Assembly (NCBI RefSeq): GCF_025751435.1
Contig: NZ_JAOWKY010000001.1
Coordinates: forward strand, 1,162,001-1,226,000
Reading direction: 5' to 3'
From: Albidovulum marisflavi
GTDB lineage: Bacteria > Pseudomonadota > Alphaproteobacteria > Rhodobacterales > Rhodobacteraceae
Length of the DNA stretch: 64,000 nt
Positions 1 through 8,198 of this stretch are shown here, one piece after another. How positions within the stretch are numbered: position 1 is the first letter of the stretch; every line of letters starts with the position of its first letter. The notes beneath the pieces are model-generated. The model did not search any database. It was not told the DNA's origin and saw nothing but the letters and a program-made list of their open reading frames with translations. Both the position numbers and the translations under genes were made by a program.

Positions 1-1
1 C

Positions 2-622
2 GACGAGGCATTGAGCCGCCTTACGGACGATGTCTTTGCGGGCGAAGTTCGACTCGGCGTGCCGCACGACATCGTCTATCCTGCGATCCCGCGCATCCTT
101 GGCCGGTTTGCGGCGCTCTACCCGCGCGTGCGGATCAACCTTCTGTCCTCCTTCACCAATCTGATGCACGAGTCCTTCGCGCGGGGGGAACTGGATCTGA
201 TGCTGACCACCGAAGAGGCGATCGGATCCGATGCCGAGGAGCTTGCGGCGCGGGATCTGGTCTGGATCGGTGTCGAGGGCGGCGTCGCCGCCCAGAAGCG
301 GCCGCTGCGGCTGGGTTTCGAAGAGATCTGCCGCTTCCGCACGCTGGCACAGTCTGCGCTGGATGCAGCCGACATCCCATGGGAGATGGGCTTCAGCGGC
401 CGTTCGAACGAGGCTGTCATGGCGATGGTCGCAGCGGACCTGGCCGTGTCGGTGCGGATGCGCGGCGCCTTGCCCGTAGGCACCATCGACGTCGGAGAGG
501 CCAACGGGCTTCCATCGCTTGGCGCGGTCCGCATCGGTCTTTATGACGCCCGCGCCCAGAAGGGGCCGGTGATCGAGGCACTGAAGGACGAGTTGCGCCT
601 GGCCTACTGCTGCGTGATCTGA
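2..622 (+). CDS. LysR-family regulator, C-terminal effector-binding domain (5' end outside window)
   Basis: The frame is open from the first bases of the window and about 206 residues are visible. They look like a LysR substrate-binding domain: a start such as GEVRLGVPHDI, a predicted strand-helix order, and the RINLLSSFTNLMHESFARGELDLML stretch typical of the first Rossmann-like subdomain. The N-terminal winged helix-turn-helix lies upstream of the window, so the start is not visible; an internal TTG at 11 is not the real start. The 3' end overlaps the end of the convergent quinone oxidoreductase gene by 19 bp. The effector and target genes cannot be deduced. Confidence 0.88.
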   Translation, partial: DEALSRLTDDVFAGEVRLGVPHDIVYPAIPRILGRFAALYPRVRINLLSSFTNLMHESFARGELDLMLTTEEAIGSDAEELAARDLVWIGVEGGVAAQKRPLRLGFEEICRFRTLAQSALDAADIPWEMGFSGRSNEAVMAMVAADLAVSVRMRGALPVGTIDVGEANGLPSLGAVRIGLYDARAQKGPVIEALKDELRLAYCCVI

Positions 623-1569
623 ATGACGACCTTCCCGGTCGAGCGCCGGTCGCGCAACAGCGCCAGACCCTCAGCCGCCCGGTCCAGCGGAAGAACGTGG
701 CTGACATGCGGGTGAAGCTTGCCCTGCGCGTACCAGTCTAGCAGCGTCGCCAGCGACGCGGTCAGAAGGTCAGGGCGAAACTTCAGGTAGCCGCCCCAGT
801 AGAAACCGATCACCGAAAGGTTCTTGACCAACAGGTGGTTGGCTGCCACCTGCGGAACCTTGCCCGACGCGAATCCGATCGCCAACAGCCGCCCGTCCGG
901 CCGCGTGGCGCGCATCGCCGCCTGAAACAGGTCGCCACCGACCGCATCATACACGACATCGGCGCCGCCAAGCGCCTTGACCTCGGCCCGGAGGTCCGCC
1001 TCGGCATCTATCAGGTGATCGGCGCCGGCGGCCCGAGCGACCGCAAGCTTCTCCGCGCCGCGGGCCACCGCGATGACGCGCGCGCCCATCAGCTTTCCGA
1101 TCTCGACCGCGGTCAGCCCGACGCCTCCGGCGGCCCCCAGGACAAGCAGGGTTTCGCCATTGGAAAGCTGCGCCCGGTGGCTGAGCGCGAGGTGGCTGGT
1201 GCCATAGGCGACCAGAAAGCCCGCCGCGTGTTCGAAGGACAGGTCATCGGGCAGCGTCACGCATGATGACACCGGCACGCAGACATATTCGGCCAGCCCG
1301 CCAGAGCCGGAAAAGGCGGCGACGCGCGTACCGGCCGAAGGGCCGACGGTGTCAGGACCCGACTTGTCGACGGTTCCGGAAAGCTCCATTCCCAAGGCGA
1401 AAGGGGGGGCGGGGCTGTCCTGGTAGGTTCCCTCCGACATGAGCAGGTCGGCGAAGTTGAGGCCGCAGGCCGCGACCTTGATCCGAATCTCTCCCTTGCC
1501 GGGTTCCGGAACGGGTGCCTCCACGAGTGCAGGGGCGGCGCCGAATGCGGTGATCTGAAAACTTTTCAT
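604..1569 (-). CDS. NADPH:quinone oxidoreductase-type zinc-less MDR dehydrogenase
   Basis: This is a 321-residue medium-chain dehydrogenase/reductase of the quinone oxidoreductase (QorA-like) branch. It has an N-terminal GroES-like fold with GLNFADLLMSEGTYQ near residues 37-51, then a Rossmann nucleotide-binding fold with AAGGVG at about 146-151. The cysteine clusters of the zinc alcohol dehydrogenases are absent, which fits the quinone reductase class. The family reduces quinones or enoyl-type substrates with NADPH in the cytosol; the substrate here is unknown. The gene is convergent with the LysR gene and overlaps its end by 19 bp. An ATG start at 1569 gives a normal family length. Confidence 0.9.
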   Translation of the reverse strand: MKSFQITAFGAAPALVEAPVPEPGKGEIRIKVAACGLNFADLLMSEGTYQDSPAPPFALGMELSGTVDKSGPDTVGPSAGTRVAAFSGSGGLAEYVCVPVSSCVTLPDDLSFEHAAGFLVAYGTSHLALSHRAQLSNGETLLVLGAAGGVGLTAVEIGKLMGARVIAVARGAEKLAVARAAGADHLIDAEADLRAEVKALGGADVVYDAVGGDLFQAAMRATRPDGRLLAIGFASGKVPQVAANHLLVKNLSVIGFYWGGYLKFRPDLLTASLATLLDWYAQGKLHPHVSHVLPLDRAAEGLALLRDRRSTGKVVIQITQQ

Positions 1570-1911
1570 GTCGTCTCCGGGGTTTGGCGGACCTTAGCCG
1601 TGCGGATCGGAGCGAGGCAAGAGACGACCCTTTGAAGGAAACGGCATTGCAGTTCGGATCGTTGCCTTCAGCGATGAAAAATGCTATTCTCCCTCCGCGG
1701 GAAATGTTGGTAGGTTAATTTCGTTTCTGGATAGCCCGGCTGGCTTTGCGCGTGACCTGGCGCAGCCGAAAACTTCTTTTGAAAATCAGCGGAGAGAGCG
1801 GGCCTGTCCGGCACGCGTGCTGCCAACCAATTCCGGGCGAACGACTTTCTGGTTTCTGTGTGATGTGCATGCCGTCTGATGCGGTGCAAGGTGGGGGGAA
1901 CGGAGATAACG
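1570..1911. other. 342-bp gene-free stretch; leader of the XRE regulator
   Basis: I find no convincing gene here. Two short open frames (1668-1931 minus and 1746-1928 plus) lack recognisable protein features. The stretch is more A+T-rich than its neighbours around 1675-1730. It holds a good promoter-like pair at 1662-1690, which would leave a leader of roughly 215 nt before the XRE gene at 1912. I see no known riboswitch in the leader. Confidence 0.5.
1662..1690 (+). promoter_or_regulatory. Predicted sigma-70-type promoter for the XRE regulator
   Basis: A -35-like TTGCCT (1662-1667) and a -10-like TATTCT (1685-1690) are separated by exactly 17 nt. The start of transcription would be near 1697, giving a leader of about 215 nt. 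This is a prediction from sequence alone. Confidence 0.5.
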
Positions 1912-2274
1912 ATGAAACATCCCGTTGACATTCATGTCGGAAAGCGTGTGCGGCACCGCCGCTGGATGGTTGGCATGACGCAGCAGCAGCTTGCGGAAAA
2001 GGTCGGCATCAAGTTTCAGCAGATCCAGAAGTACGAAACGGGCATGAACCGCATTTCGGCATCCCGTCTTTGGGATATCGCAGAGGCGCTTTCAGTTCCG
2101 ATCGGCTTCTTCTTCGAGGGACTCGATTCCAAGGTGGCGCCCGCGGAAGACGTTGAGGGCGACATTCTGGCGGACAAGGAGGCGCTGCTGTTGGTGCGGT
2201 CCTATTACGCCATACCGGAAACGCAGCGCCGCAGGCTGTTCGATCTGGCCAAGGCCCTTTCGGACGCCGCCTAG
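1912..2274 (+). CDS. XRE-family helix-turn-helix regulator
   Basis: This is a 120-residue DNA-binding protein with an HTH_3/Cro-C1 domain at about residues 9-63 (MTQQQLAEKVGIKFQQIQKYETG is the helix-turn-helix core). A C-terminal helical tail ends in a KEALLLVRSYYAIPETQRRRLFDLAKAL pattern. The same architecture, with near-identical HTH wording, recurs in many alphaproteobacteria. The ATG at 1912 was chosen over in-frame upstream starts because GGGGGGAACGGAG sits just before it and the family begins MKHPVDIHVGKR. The targets are unknown. It is followed after 59 bp by the phosphatase gene on the same strand. Confidence 0.9.
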   Translation: MKHPVDIHVGKRVRHRRWMVGMTQQQLAEKVGIKFQQIQKYETGMNRISASRLWDIAEALSVPIGFFFEGLDSKVAPAEDVEGDILADKEALLLVRSYYAIPETQRRRLFDLAKALSDAA

Positions 2275-2333
2275 GCCCATTGACCTTGCCCGGCGGGGTG
2301 GCTACGCCCGGCGCAGCCAACGCCGAGGTTCGC

Positions 2334-3140
2334 ATGAAATCCCTGTCCCTGTCAGACGACGTTCGCCTGTCGCTGATCGCGGTCGCGCATCGCCTGGCCG
2401 ATGTCGCGCGCGCAGAGACGCTGACACATTTCCGCTCTCCGGTCTTGTCCATCGAAAGCAAGGGCGCGTCAGGCTTCGACCCGGTGACCCAGGCCGACCG
2501 CGCGGCGGAACTTGCGATGCGCGCGGTCCTGGCCGAGATGCGGCAGGATGACGCCATATTCGGCGAAGAGTTCGGGCGCACGGCGGGCACATCGGGGCTG
2601 ACATGGGTGCTTGATCCGATCGACGGAACCCGTGCCTACATGTCCGGAACACCGACCTGGGGCGTCCTCATTGCGGTCTCGGATGCTTCGGGGCCGATCC
2701 TGGGCGTGATCGACCAGCCCTACATCGGGGAACGGTTCATCGGCGGCCTGGGCCTGGCCGAAGTTGCGGGCCCCATGGGGCGAAGCGCCCTGCAGTGCCG
2801 GTCCGCGCGCCCCCTGGCCGAGTCGGTGCTTTTCACCACCTTCCCGGAGGTCGGCACCGCGCTTGAGGGCGAAGCCTTCCGCCGGGTCGCGGCACGGTCG
2901 CGCCTGACCCGCTACGGCATGGACTGCTACGCCTACGCCCTGCTTGCGGCAGGGCAGATCGACCTGGTGATCGAGGCGGGGCTTTCCGCCTATGACATCC
3001 AGGCGCCGATCGCGGTCATCGAAGCCGCCGGCGGGATCGTCACCAACTGGCAGGGCGGGTCCGCGCACGCCGGCGGGCAGGTCATCGCCGCCGCGAACGC
3101 CGACGTCCATGCCGAGGCATTGTGCCTGCTTGGCGGCTGA
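2334..3140 (+). CDS. hisN: Inositol-monophosphatase-family phosphatase, histidinol-phosphatase (HisN)-like
   Basis: This is a 268-residue Mg-dependent phosphatase of the IMPase superfamily. The metal and phosphate motifs are complete: GEEFG at about 77-81, WVLDPIDGTRAYMSG at 91-105 and YDIQAP at about 220-225. The closest subfamily by eye is the HisN-type histidinol-phosphate phosphatase, the step before histidinol dehydrogenase in histidine synthesis. Other IMPase-family substrates (inositol phosphate, PAP) cannot be excluded because no his gene is nearby. The ATG at 2334 has a GAGG Shine-Dalgarno sequence 7 nt upstream; an in-frame ATG at 2280 would add 18 residues without family support. 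Confidence 0.82.
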   Translation: MKSLSLSDDVRLSLIAVAHRLADVARAETLTHFRSPVLSIESKGASGFDPVTQADRAAELAMRAVLAEMRQDDAIFGEEFGRTAGTSGLTWVLDPIDGTRAYMSGTPTWGVLIAVSDASGPILGVIDQPYIGERFIGGLGLAEVAGPMGRSALQCRSARPLAESVLFTTFPEVGTALEGEAFRRVAARSRLTRYGMDCYAYALLAAGQIDLVIEAGLSAYDIQAPIAVIEAAGGIVTNWQGGSAHAGGQVIAAANADVHAEALCLLGG

Positions 3141-3288
3141 TCTTCTTGAGTTGGGTGAAAGTATTTGCGCCGTTGCGGGATAGCCGCCCGCGGCGCGATG
3201 AACTAGTCTGGCCGCGCCGGGACGAGCCCTTGCCCCTTCTGTCGCCCGGCCGTTCCCGATCCGCCGAAGGGGAGGCAAGGGGGAACGC

Positions 3289-4626
3289 ATGTCAGAATTC
3301 CTGATCCGAAACGCAGATGCCGTGGTCACGATGGACGCCACGCGTCGCGAAATAGCGGGTGGCGATGTGCTGGTCCGAAATGGCGTGATCGCAGCCGTGG
3401 GGCAGGGCCTGACCACGACAGGACAGGTGATCGAGGCGCGGGGGGCCGTGGTCACGCCGGGCCTGGTGAACACCCATCACCATCTTTACCAGACGCTTAC
3501 CCGCGCCGTGCCGGGCGGACAGGATGCCTTGCTGTTCGGCTGGCTCAAGACGCTTTACCCGATCTGGTCGAAATTCGGCCCCGAAGAGATGCGCGTCTCG
3601 GCACTGGCCGGTCTGGCCGAATTGGCGCTGTCGGGATGCACGCTGACCTCGGATCACCTTTATCTGTACCCGAACGGGGCACGGCTTGAGGACACGATAG
3701 ACGCGGCCCGGGAAATCGGGATGCGCTTCCATCCGACGCGCGGCGCCATGTCGATCGGGGAAAGCGCGGGCGGCCTGCCCCCGGACGCGCTGGTTGAGCA
3801 GGAACAGGCGATCCTGAAGGACATGGAGCGGGTCGTGGACGCGTTCCACGATCCTGCCGACGGCGCGATGGTGCGCGTGGGCCTGGCGCCATGTTCGCCC
3901 TTTTCGGTCAGCCGCAACCTGATGCGCGATGCGGCGGTTCTGGCACGCGACAAGGGGGTGATGCTGCACACCCACCTGGCGGAAAACGACGAGGATATAG
4001 CCTATTCGCTCGCGCAGTTCGGCTGCCGTCCCGGCCAGTATGCCGAGGACTTGGGCTGGACCGGCGACGATGTCTGGCACGCGCATTGCGTCAAGCTCGA
4101 CGGTCAGGAGATCGACCTTTTTGCGCGCAGCGGCACGGGCGTCGCGCATTGTCCCTGTTCGAACTGCCGCCTGGGATCGGGGATTGCACCGGTCCGGGCG
4201 ATGCGTGACCGGGGCGTCAAGGTCGGACTTGGCGTGGACGGCTCGGCCTCGAACGACGCGGGCAACCTGATTGCCGAGGCGCGCCAGGCTCTGCTGCTTC
4301 AGCGTGTGGCGCGTGGCGCGGACGCGATGAGTGCGCGAGAAACGCTTGAGATCGCGACCCTCGGCGGGGCGCAGGTGCTTGGCCGGGCCGACTGCGGCGC
4401 GCTTGAGGAAGGCAAGCGCGCGGACATCGCCATCTGGGACATGACCGGGATCGAGGCCGCGGGGTCCTGGGATCCCGTCGCGGCGCTGGTTCTTTGCGGA
4501 CCGACCCGCGTGCGTGATCTGTTCGTCGAAGGGCGAGAGGTCGTGCGCGACGGCCAGGTCACGACAATCGATCTGCCACGGGTGATCGAGCTCCAGAACC
4601 GCATGGCCGCGCGGCTGGCAGGCTAG
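3289..4626 (+). CDS. 8-oxoguanine deaminase-type amidohydrolase
   Basis: This 445-residue metal-dependent amidohydrolase belongs to the ATZ/TRZ branch. The first metal motif THHHLYQTLTR is near residue 62, followed by HTHLAEN, WHAHC and GVDGSASND, which supply the further metal and catalytic residues. The combination HHHLYQTLTRAVP...LFGWLKTLYPIW...SDHLYLYP is the signature I associate with 8-oxoguanine deaminases, which convert 8-oxoguanine to urate in damaged-purine salvage. Hydroxydechloroatrazine-type hydrolases are the close alternative. The start has GGGGGAACGC before ATG. It converges on guaD, so two purine deaminases lie end to end. Confidence 0.85.
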   Translation: MSEFLIRNADAVVTMDATRREIAGGDVLVRNGVIAAVGQGLTTTGQVIEARGAVVTPGLVNTHHHLYQTLTRAVPGGQDALLFGWLKTLYPIWSKFGPEEMRVSALAGLAELALSGCTLTSDHLYLYPNGARLEDTIDAAREIGMRFHPTRGAMSIGESAGGLPPDALVEQEQAILKDMERVVDAFHDPADGAMVRVGLAPCSPFSVSRNLMRDAAVLARDKGVMLHTHLAENDEDIAYSLAQFGCRPGQYAEDLGWTGDDVWHAHCVKLDGQEIDLFARSGTGVAHCPCSNCRLGSGIAPVRAMRDRGVKVGLGVDGSASNDAGNLIAEARQALLLQRVARGADAMSARETLEIATLGGAQVLGRADCGALEEGKRADIAIWDMTGIEAAGSWDPVAALVLCGPTRVRDLFVEGREVVRDGQVTTIDLPRVIELQNRMAARLAG

Positions 4627-4629
4627 GGG

Positions 4630-4648
4630 GGGGGGCTGTCTGCCCCCC
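4630..4648. terminator. G/C hairpin between convergent deaminase genes
   Basis: Six G (4630-4635) and six C (4643-4648) form a hairpin with a 7-nt loop directly after the 8-oxoguanine deaminase stop codon. More C runs follow. There is no T-tract, so any terminator activity would be weak or Rho-assisted. Confidence 0.4.
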
Positions 4649-4769
4649 GCGCCCCCCGAGGATACTTGAGAAAAGAAGAAGTGGGCTGAGGCGGGATGGG
4701 ACAGCTGAAACGCTATTCCATCGCGGCGATCCTGGGCGATCCAGGATCGGACCGAGGCGCTCCGCGGCT

Positions 4770-6050
4770 TCAGACCGGCTTGCCGCCGATCCAGACGGCC
4801 TTGGTCGCGCGGTCGTCGCCCATCATGATCGTTGGAAAAAGCGCCTCCCAAATGTCGCTGGCACGGGCGGAGCGCTGCGCGATGGACGGGGTCGAAGCAA
4901 GATCGATCACGACGATATCGGCTTCCAGGCCGAGGGCGAGGTTGCCGATGCGGTCCTCGGCATGCAGCGCGCGTGCCGATCCTTGCGTCGCCAGCCACCA
5001 GAGCTCGGACGGATGCAGCGCGCGGTGGCGCAGCTGCGCGATCTCGTAGGCGGCGGCCATGGTGCGCAGCATGGAAAAGCTGGAGCCGCCGCCGGTGTCG
5101 GTCGCAAGCCCGACGCGGTAGTCCGCGCGCGTCATTCCGTCCATGTCGAACAGGCCCGAACCGATGAAGGTGTTGGACGTGGGGCAGTGGATCAGGCTTG
5201 CGTCCACCTCCTTCAGCCGTGCATGTTCGCGTGGCTCAAGATAGATCGCGTGGCCGTAGAGGCCGCCGGAACCCAGCAGTCCGAAGCGTTCATAAGTATC
5301 CAGATAGTCGCGAAGGGACGGGAAGAGCGAGCGGACCCATGCAACCTCGTCCGTCTGTTCCGACAGGTGCGTCTGCATCAGGAGCCCGGGGCTTTCCGCC
5401 CAGAGCGCGCCCAGGGCCTCAAGCTGCTCTTCGGTCGAGGTGGGGGAGAAGCGCGGGGTGATGACGTAGCTCAGGCGATCCGTCCCATGCCAGCGGTCGC
5501 GCAACCGCTTGCTGTCGTCATAGGCCGATCGGGCGGTGTCGCGCAGGCCCTCTGGGGCGTTGCGGTCCATGCAGGTCTTGCCGGCATAGGCGCGAACCCC
5601 GCGCTGCCGCGCCTCGGAAAAGAAGGCGTCTACACTTGCGGGATGGATCGTGCAGTAGGAACAGACGGTGGTGGTGCCGTTCGAGATGGTCAGGTCGAAA
5701 TAGGTCCGGGCGATTTCTGCCGCGTAGTCCGGATCGGAAAACCGCATCTCCTCGGGGAAGGTGTAGCTGTTCAGCCAGTCGATCAACCGCTTGCCCCAGC
5801 TCGCGATCATTGCAGTCTGCGGATAATGCGCGTGGGCGTCGATGAAGCCCGCCGAGATAAGCGCGTCGCCGTAGTCGGTCACGCGTGCCCCGGGATGGGC
5901 GAGGCGCAGATCGTCGGCCTCGCCGACTGCCGCGATGCGTCCATCCTCGATCAGCACGCCGCCGCGCGCGGAATGCCGGGCCGCCCCCGGCCCCTCGAGT
6001 GTCGGGCTCCCCTCGAAGCGAAGGGTCTGGCCAAGAAGTAGGTCCGCCAT
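4770..6050 (-). CDS. guaD: Guanine deaminase
   Basis: A 426-residue cytosolic amidohydrolase converting guanine to xanthine and ammonia. The zinc site motifs are visible: DAHAHYPQ at about 71-78, MQTHLSEQ, LYGHAIYL and ATDTGGGSSFSML. The stretch FPEEMRFSDPDYA and the CSYCTIHP segment are typical of bacterial GuaD. The length matches the family (about 430). It is transcribed toward the 8-oxoguanine deaminase gene and divergently from mgtE. The start is an ATG at 6050, with no better in-frame alternative nearby. Confidence 0.95.
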   Translation of the reverse strand: MADLLLGQTLRFEGSPTLEGPGAARHSARGGVLIEDGRIAAVGEADDLRLAHPGARVTDYGDALISAGFIDAHAHYPQTAMIASWGKRLIDWLNSYTFPEEMRFSDPDYAAEIARTYFDLTISNGTTTVCSYCTIHPASVDAFFSEARQRGVRAYAGKTCMDRNAPEGLRDTARSAYDDSKRLRDRWHGTDRLSYVITPRFSPTSTEEQLEALGALWAESPGLLMQTHLSEQTDEVAWVRSLFPSLRDYLDTYERFGLLGSGGLYGHAIYLEPREHARLKEVDASLIHCPTSNTFIGSGLFDMDGMTRADYRVGLATDTGGGSSFSMLRTMAAAYEIAQLRHRALHPSELWWLATQGSARALHAEDRIGNLALGLEADIVVIDLASTPSIAQRSARASDIWEALFPTIMMGDDRATKAVWIGGKPV

Positions 6051-6200
6051 GTCGCGCCTGTTCCCCCGTCATGTCGCCGATGTCATCGATCTGTCGCAGG
6101 CGCAGTCTAAGCCTTGGCGGGATGCGGGGAAATCCGCCCTTTGCCCCTGTTTCTTTGAAAGTGCTTCCGATAATGTCGCGCTAATCGCGAGGGGAGTTGA

Positions 6201-7583
6201 ATGACGGACGCGCAAGAAACCGAGCTTGACCGCGACGAGGATGAGTATGCGCTGGACTACAAGGTCGTCAGCGCGATCCTTGACGCGGTAGAGGCCGGCG
6301 ACGCCGCCCGGATCGACGCGTTGATGGAGCCGCTTCATGCGGCCGACATCGCCGACCTTTTCGAACAGATCGGGTACCACGAACGCGCCGCGCTGCTGTC
6401 GCTTTGGTCGCGGGGGATCGACGGCGAGATCCTGTCGGAACTCAGCGAGTCGATTCGAGAGGAAGTGATCGAGGCGCTTCCGGCCGAGGTCCTGACCGAA
6501 GCTGTCCGGGAACTCGACTCGGATGACGTCGTCGACCTTCTGGAAGACCTGGAAGAGCCGCAGCAGGAACGCATCCTGGGCGCGCTTGAGGAAAGCGACC
6601 GCGCCGCCGTCGAACAGTCGCTGACCTATCCGGAATATTCCGCGGGCCGCCTGATGCAGCGCGAGGTCGTGACCGCGCCGGAACACTGGACGGTCGGAGA
6701 CGCCATCGATTTCCTGCGCAACGCCGAGGAACTTCCCGACCAGTTCTACCACGTCATCCTGATCGATCCGCGCTGGCACCCGGTGGGTTACGTCACGCTT
6801 GGCAAGCTCCTGTCCTCGAAACGCGCGACGCCTCTGCTCGAGCTTGCGGAAGACAGCTTCCGCACCATGGACGTGCTGGAAGAGGAGGGCGACGTCGCCT
6901 ATGCCTTCAACCAGTACCACCTGATCTCCGCCCCGGTCGTGGATGGCGACGGGCGCCTTGTCGGCGTCATCACCATCGACGACGCGATGGCGGTCCTGGA
7001 CGAGGAACACGAGGAGGACATCCTGCGCCTGGCCGGTGTCGGCGAAGGCTCGCTGTCGGACAGCGTTTTCGAGACGACCAAGCAACGCCTGCCCTGGCTC
7101 GGCGTCAACCTGATCACCGCGATCCTCGCTTCGATCGTCATCGCGCAGTTCGAGGGTGTGATCGCCAGCATCGTGGCGCTGGCCGTACTGATGCCGATCG
7201 TCGCGTCGATGGGCGGAAATGCCGGCACCCAGTCGCTGACCGTCGCGGTGAGGGCGATCGCGACGCGCGACCTGACCGGGTCCAACGTTTGGCGGATCGT
7301 CCGGCGCGAGGCGATGGTCGGCGCGGTCAACGGCGTCGTCTTCGCGGCGGCGATGGGCGCTGTTGGCTGGTTCTGGTTCGGCTCGGCCGGGATCGGCGCG
7401 GTGCTGGCCGCCGCAATGGTCGTCAATTTGGTCGTTGCCGGGCTAGCCGGAATCCTGGTTCCGGTCACCTTGGAGAAGATCGGTGTGGACCCCGCGCTCG
7501 CCTCCGGCGCCTTCGTGACGACGGTGACCGATGTGGTGGGGTTCTTTGCCTTCCTCGGACTGGCGGCGGTGGTGCTACTGTGA
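6201..7583 (+). CDS. mgtE: Magnesium transporter MgtE
   Basis: A 460-residue inner-membrane Mg2+ channel/transporter. The order is classical: an N-terminal superhelical MgtE_N domain (residues about 25-130), two CBS domains (about 145-260) that sense Mg2+, a connecting helix, and a C-terminal five-helix membrane domain (about 290-460) with the SMGGNAGTQSL motif in the pore region. The start ATG has a GAGGGGAG Shine-Dalgarno sequence. Its stop codon overlaps the GTG start of the next gene (GTGA), so the two are probably translationally coupled. No Mg2+-sensing leader element fits in the 150-bp divergent region. Confidence 0.96.
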   Translation: MTDAQETELDRDEDEYALDYKVVSAILDAVEAGDAARIDALMEPLHAADIADLFEQIGYHERAALLSLWSRGIDGEILSELSESIREEVIEALPAEVLTEAVRELDSDDVVDLLEDLEEPQQERILGALEESDRAAVEQSLTYPEYSAGRLMQREVVTAPEHWTVGDAIDFLRNAEELPDQFYHVILIDPRWHPVGYVTLGKLLSSKRATPLLELAEDSFRTMDVLEEEGDVAYAFNQYHLISAPVVDGDGRLVGVITIDDAMAVLDEEHEEDILRLAGVGEGSLSDSVFETTKQRLPWLGVNLITAILASIVIAQFEGVIASIVALAVLMPIVASMGGNAGTQSLTVAVRAIATRDLTGSNVWRIVRREAMVGAVNGVVFAAAMGAVGWFWFGSAGIGAVLAAAMVVNLVVAGLAGILVPVTLEKIGVDPALASGAFVTTVTDVVGFFAFLGLAAVVLL

Positions 7584-8134
7584 CTTTGACTGAAATCAAG
7601 CGCGAGGCGCGGGCAGAAGCCTTTGCGCGCCGCAAGGCGGCCTTCGCTGCGCGGTCGCCCGACGACGGAGACCGGCTGACCGGCGTGCTTGCCGAACATG
7701 TCGGCAAGACCCTGGCGGGTTACATGCCGATGCGGACCGAAATCGACTGCATGCCCTCCATGGCGGCGCATCGCGGTCCCGTGGGTGTGCCGGTGATTCT
7801 GGGCGCCGGTCGGCCCCTGAAGTTCCGCCAGTGGCATCCGCACGCGAACATGGTCGCCGGTGAGTTCGGCGCCTTCATCCCCGAGACGGGCGACTGGGTC
7901 GAGCCAGAGGTCCTGATCGTTCCGCTCCTGTCCTTTGATCGGCGCGGATTCCGCCTGGGATACGGCGGGGGCTTCTATGATCGGACTCTGGAAGGGCTGC
8001 GCGCCAAGGGGCCGGTCACGGCGATCGGTTTCGCCTTCGCGGCGCAGGAGGTTGACGAGGTTCCGATCGAAGCCACCGACCAGCCGCTTGATCTGATCGT
8101 GACCGAGTCCGAGGTTTTCGTTCCTTCGCGCTGA
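7580..8134 (+). CDS. 5-formyltetrahydrofolate cyclo-ligase
   Basis: A 184-residue enzyme (MTHFS/5-FCL, YgfA family) that converts 5-formyl-THF to 5,10-methenyl-THF using ATP, returning this folate store to one-carbon metabolism. The conserved C-terminal motif VPLLSFDRRGFRLGYGGGFYDRTL is present, and the N-terminal KREARAEAFARRKA stretch matches the family. The GTG start at 7580 overlaps the mgtE stop by 4 nt. A longer open frame upstream is only the mgtE sequence read out of frame. Confidence 0.92.
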   Translation: MTLTEIKREARAEAFARRKAAFAARSPDDGDRLTGVLAEHVGKTLAGYMPMRTEIDCMPSMAAHRGPVGVPVILGAGRPLKFRQWHPHANMVAGEFGAFIPETGDWVEPEVLIVPLLSFDRRGFRLGYGGGFYDRTLEGLRAKGPVTAIGFAFAAQEVDEVPIEATDQPLDLIVTESEVFVPSR

Positions 8135-8198
8135 TCTCTTGGCTTGCGGGATCAGGTGCGCGCTTGCCCTTCCGTCGCGCTGGCCTTAGGCAGTGGGC

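Noticed and set aside
1668-1931. An 87-codon minus-strand frame and a 60-codon plus-strand frame in the XRE leader
   Set aside because: Neither has a ribosome-binding site, domain or family-like composition, and they overlap each other.
3141-4684. Possible short repeat (ATACTT...AAGAAGA) after hisN and after the 8-oxoguanine deaminase gene
   Set aside because: The two copies agree over only about 13 bases with different spacers and opposite orientation; not enough to call a repeat within this window.
4962-6041. A 359-codon plus-strand frame opposite guaD
   Set aside because: guaD on the other strand has all catalytic motifs; the opposite frame has none.
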